Origin: Campylobacter rectus
Lineage (GTDB): Bacteria; Campylobacterota; Campylobacteria; Campylobacterales; Campylobacteraceae
Length of the DNA stretch: 64,000 nt
Reading direction: 5' to 3'
NCBI RefSeq assembly: GCF_004803795.1
Contig: NZ_CP012543.1
Span: 1,798,001 to 1,862,000 of the forward strand
This document shows, in pieces, positions 58,139-64,000 of this stretch; position 1 is the stretch's first letter, and each line of letters starts with the position of its first letter. Under the pieces are notes generated by a model, which was not told where the DNA came from, searched no databases, and saw nothing but the letters and a program-made list of their open reading frames with translations. The position numbers and the translations under genes were made by a program.

Positions 58139-58832
58139 ACAACGAAGTATAGCGATGCGAGACGACGCGCATAAGCTCCAAAAACTTCGAGGCGTCCCAG
58201 CTCGCCGTCCCCACTAGCACCCCGTCACAGTTCGCGATACCAGCTATCCAGCCGATATTTGCGGCATTTACGCTACCTCCGTAAAGCAGCGGCGCGCTCG
58301 TCTGCTCGCGGATAAAATTTAAAATATCTCGGGTCTGCTCCGCGCTAGCGCTCTTGCCCGTGCCTATCGCCCAGACGGGCTCGTAGGCGATCAGTAGCCG
58401 CTCGTAGCCAAGATCGATATTTTTTAGCTGTCCCGCTAAAAACTCCTTCGTGCGCCCCGCTTCATTTACGCTCAAATTTTCGCCGATGCAGTAGACGATC
58501 TGCCAGCCCGCCTCTGCGGCGAAGTCAAATTTAGCACGCAAAAGCTCCTCGCTCTCGCCTAGCTCGCGCCGTTCGGAATGCCCGATCAGCACGCTTTTTA
58601 TGCCAAACTCGTCCAGCATCGCCTTACCGATCTCGCCGGTGTGAGCGCCGCTTTCGCACGGGTAGAAATTTTGCGCGCCGAGTTTAAATTTATGAGCCGC
58701 AAGATCAAGCGCGCTAAACGGCGGAAATACTGTAACGTCGTCGTTTGTGCTCAAATTTGCGTCTAAAATTTGAGCGTATTTAGCAAAGCTCGCTCTCGTG
58801 TGATTGCACTTTAAATTTGCTAAAAACCTCAC
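58134..58832 (-). CDS. tpiA: triosephosphate isomerase
   Basis: TpiA (232 aa) interconverts dihydroxyacetone phosphate and glyceraldehyde 3-phosphate. The substrate lysine is in [18 protein letters not shown], the catalytic His in [13 protein letters not shown], and the catalytic Glu in [20 protein letters not shown]. Then [20 protein letters not shown] closes the barrel. It overlaps pgk by four bases. The last residues, after MRVVSHRY, are unusual and coincide with a palindrome. Third gene of gap-pgk-tpiA. Confidence 0.94.
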   Translation of the reverse strand: MRFLANLKCNHTRASFAKYAQILDANLSTNDDVTVFPPFSALDLAAHKFKLGAQNFYPCESGAHTGEIGKAMLDEFGIKSVLIGHSERRELGESEELLRAKFDFAAEAGWQIVYCIGENLSVNEAGRTKEFLAGQLKNIDLGYERLLIAYEPVWAIGTGKSASAEQTRDILNFIREQTSAPLLYGGSVNAANIGWIAGIANCDGVLVGTASWDASKFLELMRVVSHRYTSLS

Positions 58833-60031
58833 TCCGCAGCCTTTCTGAGCGGTTTTATGCCGGGCAGCTCTTTGCCCTCGATGAGCTCCAAGCTAGCACC
58901 TCCGCCGGTCGAGATAAATGTCATCTCGTCGGCGTCTCCCGCGCGCTCGACGACGTCGGCCGTATCGCCACCGCCCACGACCGTAGTTGCGTGAGTGTCG
59001 ATGATGGCGTGGCTCATTTTGATACTGCCTTTGCTAAATTTATCCATCTCAAAAACGCCCATCGGCCCGTTCCACCAGATGGTTTGCGCGTCGGCGATGA
59101 CCTCTTTAAAGAGCCTAACCGACGCAGGCCCGATATCTAGCCCCATCCAGCCGCTTGGGATCTCTTGAGCTGGGACGTATTTTACGGCGCTCTCGGCCGA
59201 AAACGTCTGAGCCGCGACGACATCTACGGGCAGGTAAATTTTAACGCCAAGCTCCCTGCCCTTGCGCAAAATTTGGCGCGCGTCCTCTACGAGCTCCTCT
59301 TCGAGCAGCGAATTTCCGATATTTTCGCCGAGCGATTTTAGAAACGTAAACGCCATGCCGCCGCCAATTATCAGCTTATCCACGCGTGGAAGCAGGTTGT
59401 GCAGGGCTTGTAGCTTGCCGCTCACCTTGCTGCCGCCAACGACTGCCACAAACGGGCGTGCGGGGTGTTTGATGAGATTTTGAGCGAAATTTATCTCCTT
59501 TTGCAGCAAAAATCCCGCCGCCTTGTGCTTTTCGTCGTAAAATTTAGTGATCGCCTCGACTGATGCGTGCGCTCTGTGGCAGACGCCAAATGCGTCATTT
59601 ACGTAAAATTCGCCGTATTTAGCTAGCTCGCCTGCTAGCGTCTCGTCGTTTTTGGTCTCGCCCTTTTCAAAGCGCAAATTTTCAAGGAGCAAAATTTCGC
59701 CGGGCTTCAGTGCGGCGACCTTTGTTTTGGCGTCCATACCGATGACGTCCTCGGCGAACGCAACCTCGCGACCCAGCAAAAGCGAAAGCCTCTTTGCTAC
59801 GCCTCGCAGCGAAAATTTCTCCTCAAAGCCGTTTTTAGGTCGCCCGAGGTGACTGGCCAAAACTACGCTGCAGCCGTTATCCAGGCAGTAGCGGATCGTA
59901 GGGATCGCCGAGCGGATGCGGCGGTCGTCGGTGATGTTTAAAAACTCGTCCATCGGCACGTTAAAATCGCACCTGACAAATACCTTCGCGCCGCCCAGCT
60001 CAAGATCGTTTATGGATAGGATATCGCTCAT
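58829..60031 (-). CDS. pgk: phosphoglycerate kinase
   Basis: Pgk, 400 aa from ATG 60031; an earlier ATG at 60103 would extend into gap and adds an Arg-rich, unrelated start. Sugar-binding: [20 protein letters not shown] and [10 protein letters not shown]. The nucleotide side has [20 protein letters not shown] and VWWNGPMG-type [18 protein letters not shown] and [13 protein letters not shown]. The end has [20 protein letters not shown]. It is separated from gap by two bases. Confidence 0.95.
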   Translation of the reverse strand: MSDILSINDLELGGAKVFVRCDFNVPMDEFLNITDDRRIRSAIPTIRYCLDNGCSVVLASHLGRPKNGFEEKFSLRGVAKRLSLLLGREVAFAEDVIGMDAKTKVAALKPGEILLLENLRFEKGETKNDETLAGELAKYGEFYVNDAFGVCHRAHASVEAITKFYDEKHKAAGFLLQKEINFAQNLIKHPARPFVAVVGGSKVSGKLQALHNLLPRVDKLIIGGGMAFTFLKSLGENIGNSLLEEELVEDARQILRKGRELGVKIYLPVDVVAAQTFSAESAVKYVPAQEIPSGWMGLDIGPASVRLFKEVIADAQTIWWNGPMGVFEMDKFSKGSIKMSHAIIDTHATTVVGGGDTADVVERAGDADEMTFISTGGGASLELIEGKELPGIKPLRKAAE

Positions 60032-60033
60032 TT

Positions 60034-61053
60034 TTAGCCTTTTACCGCGCGCACGGCGAGATCTACGAGGCGGTGCGAGTAGCCCCACTCGTTGTCGTAC
60101 CACGCAAAAATTTTAGCCATATCGCCGCAGATAACCTGGGTGGTGTCGCTAGCTACAATGCTGCTGTATGAGCTAGTGCAAAAGTCGCTGCTAACGCGCG
60201 AGTCGTCATCCACGAGCAAGATACCTTTCATCGAGCCGTCCGCAGCCTCTCTAAACGCCGCGTTTATCTCTTCTGCGCTTGCGCTTTTACCCAAAATCGC
60301 CGTTAGATCGACTATCGAGACGTTAGCGACCGGCACGCGCACGCTTTGGCCGTGCATCTTGCCGCTTAACTGCGGAAGCACCTTGGCTATAGCCTTTGCT
60401 GCGCCCGTCGTGGTCGGAGCGATATTTAGCGCCGCGGCGCGCGAGCGACGGAAGTCCTTTGCCTTGACATCGACTAAGCTCTGGCCGTGCGTGTAGGCGT
60501 GGATCGTCGTCATCAGCGCCTTTTGGATACCGAATTTCTCATCGAGCACCTTCGCTACCGGAGCCAGTCCGTTTGTAGTGCAGCTGGCGTTTGAGATGAT
60601 CGCCTGACCTGCGTAGGCATCGTCGTTTACGCCGATGACGAAGGTCGGCGTGTCGTCCTTGGCCGGAGCGCTCATCACGACTTTTTTGATACCGCGTGCG
60701 AGATAGGGCTCGCATTTTTCGGTAGTTAAAAATTTACCCGTGCACTCCAAAACCACGTCCGCGCCGTAATCTGCGTAATTTAGCTCGTTTAGGTCGCGAG
60801 TCGAAAATACGCGGATATTTTTAATATTTTCGCCGTTTGCCACCTCGATATTCTCGTCGTCTATGACGCGCACGCCCGGCTTAAACTCGCCGTGCACGCT
60901 ATCGTATTTGAGCAGATATCGAGTCATATCCCGCGTAGCCGTGTCGTTAATGGCGACCAGCTCGACCTCCTCGCCGGCGAAATTTCGCTCCAGGATGATG
61001 CGCGCCGCGCACCTGCCGATACGTCCAAAACCGTTGATTGCGATTTTTACCAT
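60034..61053 (-). CDS. gapA: glyceraldehyde-3-phosphate dehydrogenase
   Basis: Gap, 339 aa from ATG 61053, chosen because AAAGGAG lies six bases upstream and the fold starts at [18 protein letters not shown]. The catalytic Cys is in [20 protein letters not shown], followed by [10 protein letters not shown]. The C-terminus holds [14 protein letters not shown]. First gene of gap-pgk-tpiA. With the ATP-generating pair gap-pgk and tpiA, this serves lower glycolysis/gluconeogenesis. Confidence 0.95.
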   Translation of the reverse strand: MVKIAINGFGRIGRCAARIILERNFAGEEVELVAINDTATRDMTRYLLKYDSVHGEFKPGVRVIDDENIEVANGENIKNIRVFSTRDLNELNYADYGADVVLECTGKFLTTEKCEPYLARGIKKVVMSAPAKDDTPTFVIGVNDDAYAGQAIISNASCTTNGLAPVAKVLDEKFGIQKALMTTIHAYTHGQSLVDVKAKDFRRSRAAALNIAPTTTGAAKAIAKVLPQLSGKMHGQSVRVPVANVSIVDLTAILGKSASAEEINAAFREAADGSMKGILLVDDDSRVSSDFCTSSYSSIVASDTTQVICGDMAKIFAWYDNEWGYSHRLVDLAVRAVKG

Positions 61054-61368
61054 GTTTGGCTCCTTTCGATGCATTTTCCGGTCGCTTTTCCAGCGCGCTC
61101 GGAAACGTTTTTCGTATTTTTAGCTTTTTGCGCGCTAAATTTACCCTGCCCTCGCATACGCTAAGCGCGTAAATTTAAGCCGCCCTAAAGCCCGCCTTTT
61201 GCAAATTTAGCCCTGCACGGACGCCAAAAGCAAGCCCGCCAAAGCCCAAAAATCCTCAAATTTTACAAAATATCCATTTAATTTGCGCTTTATCGGCGAA
61301 TTTTTTGATTTTCAACCGAAATTCACTTCAAATTCGCTAAACTGCACCGAAATTTTAAAGGCAAATTT

Positions 61369-61941
61369 ATGAAAATCGCGCTTTTCGGCGGCAGTTTCGA
61401 CCCGCCTCACCTCGGGCACGATGCCGCCATTAAAGCCGCGCTAGAGCGGCTGGATGCGGATAAGCTCATCATCATGCCGACCTTTATTAGCCCTTTTAAG
61501 AGCGAGTTTTCCGCCCCGCCGCTACTTCGGCTAAAGTGGGCGAACGAGGCTTGGGGCGCGCTGGCAAAAGTCTGCGTGAGCGACTATGAGATCGCGCAAA
61601 ATCGCCCCGTACCGACGATACAGAGCGTGCGACATATGCGGCAAATTTACGGCGAGTGCGAAATCTACCTCATCGTCGGCGCCGATCACCTAGCGAGCCT
61701 GGATAAATGGCACGAGATAGATGAGCTCTTTAGGCTCGCGACCTTCGTTGTAGCTAGCCGCGACGACGTGGCCGTGCCTGAAAATTTTAAAATTTTAAAC
61801 ATAAACGCGCCCGTTTCGTCCTCGCAAATCAGGCAAAATTTGGACAAAAGCCTGATGATACCGTGCATAGCGGACGAGGCGGCGAAATTTTACCAAGGAA
61901 AAACATGCAAGAAAGAATCGAACGAATCATCAAAATCCTAG
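61369..61941 (+). CDS. nadD: nicotinate-nucleotide adenylyltransferase
   Basis: NadD (190 aa) makes deamido-NAD from nicotinate mononucleotide. The nucleotidyl motif is ALFGGSFDPPHLGHDAAIKA, and the ISSSQIR-like text is PVSSSQIRQNLDKSLMIPCI. IYLIVGADHLASLDKWHEID is the family's central site. Its last 12 codons overlap the rsfS start by 37 bases, so the C-terminus is extended relative to a minimal NadD. AAAGGC lies before the ATG. Confidence 0.92.
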   Translation: MKIALFGGSFDPPHLGHDAAIKAALERLDADKLIIMPTFISPFKSEFSAPPLLRLKWANEAWGALAKVCVSDYEIAQNRPVPTIQSVRHMRQIYGECEIYLIVGADHLASLDKWHEIDELFRLATFVVASRDDVAVPENFKILNINAPVSSSQIRQNLDKSLMIPCIADEAAKFYQGKTCKKESNESSKS

Positions 61942-62231
61942 ACGCCAAAAAGGCCGAAGCCATCGAAGCTATCGATATGAGCGGGCGCGAATACATCGCA
62001 AAATGCGTCATCATCGCCACCACGATGGGCGAACGCCACGCCTACTCGCTAACGGACGACCTAAAAGAGGGGCTAAAGGACGCTGGCGAGCAATTTCTGG
62101 GCATAGAAAGCTCCGGCGACTGGGTCGTGATCGATCTGGGCGACATCCTCATCCACCTTATGAGCGCGCAGTACCGCGCCAAATACAACATCGAAGAGTT
62201 TTTAAGCAAGCTAAAAGAGGCGAAAGCCTAA
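61905..62231 (+). CDS. rsfS: ribosome silencing factor RsfS
   Basis: RsfS, 108 aa from ATG 61905 (AAGGAAAAAC just upstream); an earlier ATG at 61863 adds residues of nadD's frame. It binds ribosomal protein L14 and blocks subunit joining in starvation. Family features: IDMSGREYIAKCVIIATTMG, ESSGDWVVIDLGDILIHLMS and RAKYNIEEFLSKLKEA. Pairing with nadD is usual. Confidence 0.93.
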   Translation: MQERIERIIKILDAKKAEAIEAIDMSGREYIAKCVIIATTMGERHAYSLTDDLKEGLKDAGEQFLGIESSGDWVVIDLGDILIHLMSAQYRAKYNIEEFLSKLKEAKA

Positions 62232-62711
62232 GCCAAATTTAGCTTGCCGCACGGATAGCGTCAAATTTGGCCCAAAGCGCGAAACAGACGGCGAAATTTG
62301 ACCGAAGTCGCGGCCGCTATAAACGGTAAAAATTTGCTTGATCTCGCAAGGCGACGCGCTTGATTATTGAGCCAAAAGCCGACATATAGACTTCTACCCT
62401 TATTTAAATTTGACCGGTTTTATGGATCTATTTTTACATAGACTCTTGCTTAGGCGGGCTTTAACGGGCGGCAAATTTACGCCAAATTTGATTCTGATGA
62501 TTTTTAAAAGCACTATAACATCGCGTAGCTTTTACTGCTTTCAAGCGGGCAAATTTGGAGTTTTTATTTTTCGATACGCAAAAGCCAAGCGCTTTTTCGG
62601 CGTGCTAAAACGCTAGCTAATCAAAAAATGCAAAAATAAGCGCAAAAACTAGCAAACGGCAAATCCATAAGCGACGGCACGACAAAGCACCGCTAAAACA
62701 ACGCGCCGCGG
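62232..62711. other. gene-free stretch (480 bp)
   Basis: AAATTT-rich spacer between convergent genes, with cores near 62236, 62266, 62295, 62405, 62471, 62483 and 62551. A plus frame at 62410-62616 has no ribosome site and is not called. Confidence 0.5.
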
Positions 62712-64000
62712 CTACCACCGATAAATTTTATCTTCAAATGCAATCAGTCTAAACTCCTCTTTGTGGTTACCGTTGCCGATCGTGTGGCTGTCTTGGCCCG
62801 CGCCGAGGCGTAGCTTATGCAGCCTGCCGCCGTATGTACCCACAAATAGCACGCCCCCCGTCCTCGCTTAACGCCATAGACTTTATCGTGCCGCCCAAAT
62901 AGTGGCGCCAAATTTTACGCCCGTCCTTGCCGACTGCTTTGATGTAACCGTATGCGTCGCCGAGGATGTAAAAGTCCCGCGCCGCTACGCCCGCGTAAAC
63001 TCTCATCGCATCGTCGATCAGCGTGAAATTTTTCTCGCCCTCTTCGTCATACGAATAAGCCTCGACCTCCAGCCCGCGCTTTAGCAGCGCCCTATCCACG
63101 CCGATCGTAACGCCGTTGTAGAAGTGGCAGGAGTTTGTGATGAGCTGCGTATCGTCCGCGCTAAAGAGGCAAAAGTGCGGATACGAGCTCTGCGCGCCGA
63201 TGCCTCCCAGCCGCTCGCCCTCGCTATCCATCAGGACGTGATCGCTATCTTGCTCGCCCGCGACGATTAGCTCGTTGTCATTTGAGAGCGTCGCGTTTGC
63301 CATATCTATCTCAAGTTCGTCGTCGTCATCGCCCTCATCCTCGTAGATCGGATGGATAAGCTTCGCACCGCTTTGCGAGATCAAAAAAATTCCGTCGTGG
63401 GCGACCAAAAGCACCTTGCTACCGTCGTTAAAGGGTAAAATTCCAGCCTCGTCGTAGATGATCTCCAGCTCGTGGCTAAATCTCGCCACCAGCTCGCCGC
63501 CGCTCTTGCCGTCGTAGCCCCTGATCAGCCATACCTCGTCTTGATTTAGCAGGGCGTAAATTTCGTTTCGCTTGGACTTGCCCACGGCGATGACGCCCTT
63601 TGCCACCTCGCTCACGCGGTCGCCCTCCAGCAGATACAACGTCTTGCCGTCGTCGTTTGAAGCGATAAAAAGGACGTTCTCGCCCCACAAAGAACAAATT
63701 TGATCGACATCCCCCAGCTTGTCTCTTACTTTATCCTTTTCGCCAGCATTGCCGGCTTCATCCTCGCACCCCTCAAAGATAATGTTTGACGGCGGAAAAT
63801 CGGCTCTAAATTTCGCCGTCTCGCCGCGCTCGTTGGCATCCTTTAGCAGCTCAAAAACCGCCTCGCAAAGTTGCATCATACCCTCACGCTCATCGACCGC
63901 ATCCTCGCCCTTGTAGGCGTCCCAGCCGTGCACCTCGGCAAAGGCCACCATATCGTTTACGGCCTTGGCGTATTTCTCGCCCTTTTCATTCCACTCTTTT
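62712..64000 (-). pseudogene. beta-propeller-like hypothetical protein, frameshifted in a G6 run, 5' end beyond right edge
   Basis: The frame enters from the right edge (EWNEKGEKYAKAVNDMVAFA onward) and stops at 62815 after ICGYIRRQAA. At the G6 run (plus-strand C6, 62854-62859), one base fewer would change GGRAICGYI into GGVLFVGTYGGRLHKLRLGA and carry on to a natural end, FRLIAFEDKIYRW, with stop TAG at 62712-62714. The body has repeats of the kind VLFIASNDDGKTLYLLEGDR, VWLIRGYDGKSGGELVARFS and MALSEDGG, like WD/propeller blades. No family recognised. Whether the shift is phase variation, decay or an error is open. Confidence 0.7.

Overview
The window looks like a chromosome segment from a mid-GC Campylobacter (Campylobacterota), most like the oral/anaerobic C. 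rectus / C. showae type. This rests on gene content: an HP0268-type nuclease, cbb3-oxidase assembly genes ccoI/ccoS, tandem small cytochromes c, a lipooligosaccharide (LOS) core cluster with its own ADP-heptose pathway, exbB-exbD-tonB and CtsX/PilN/PilO-like competence genes. AAATTT-rich spacers run throughout. The species is inferred, not proven. No rRNA, tRNA, CRISPR array or prophage was recognised.

Layout. 1-10.1 kb: LOS core/glycan assembly, with an O-antigen-ligase-like membrane protein cut by the left edge and seven GT9/GT4 glycosyltransferases. 10.4-12 kb: a YolD-like protein and a Y-family DNA polymerase. 12-15.5 kb: the complete ADP-L-glycero-D-manno-heptose pathway (gmhB-hldD-hldE-gmhA), which feeds the heptosyltransferases. 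15.6-24.3 kb: two cytochromes c, a quinone reductase-like flavoprotein and ccoI-ccoS, among much decay (an ATPase remnant, IS copy A, a DsbA remnant, a broken CDF transporter). 24.4-33.5 kb: rho, a membrane protein, a greatly enlarged dnaX, a tiny lipoprotein, a frameshifted membrane-anchored protein and nusA. 33.7-38.4 kb: HP0268-like nuclease, miaB, an acyltransferase, a small anchored protein and competence-like genes. 38.4-42 kb: a broken DUF438/PAS gene and a DUF2971 gene interrupted by the intact IS copy B. 42-48.3 kb: metallophosphoesterase, tilS, rimO, panC, prfB, a hypothetical and a Sel1 lipoprotein. 48.9-53.3 kb: decayed IS copy C, a ruined TonB-dependent (probably heme) receptor and intact exbB-exbD-tonB. 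54.2-64 kb: an old-yellow-enzyme homologue, a DUF2625 pseudogene, fabI, gap-pgk-tpiA, nadD-rsfS and a frameshifted gene that leaves the right edge.

The most striking signal is at DNA level. A short palindrome, CAAATTTG (core AAATTT, an RAATTY site), is dense in the intergenic DNA. It also makes up long low-complexity inserts inside otherwise conserved proteins: two GT9 enzymes including WaaF, a GT4 enzyme, DnaX, and the DUF438 pseudogene. It is read in different frames, giving KFD, NLT/NLS and QIC/QIS peptides, so the DNA word rather than the peptide seems to be what is maintained. C. jejuni is reported to use methylated RAATTY as a self mark in natural transformation, which makes an uptake-driven 'filler' DNA a testable idea.

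A second signal is a nested set of micro-elements (52 bp and about 100 bp) found only inside the two decayed IS1595-like copies and absent from the intact one. Several genes are broken by single-base changes in runs of six G or A, which could be phase variation, fixed decay or sequence error.
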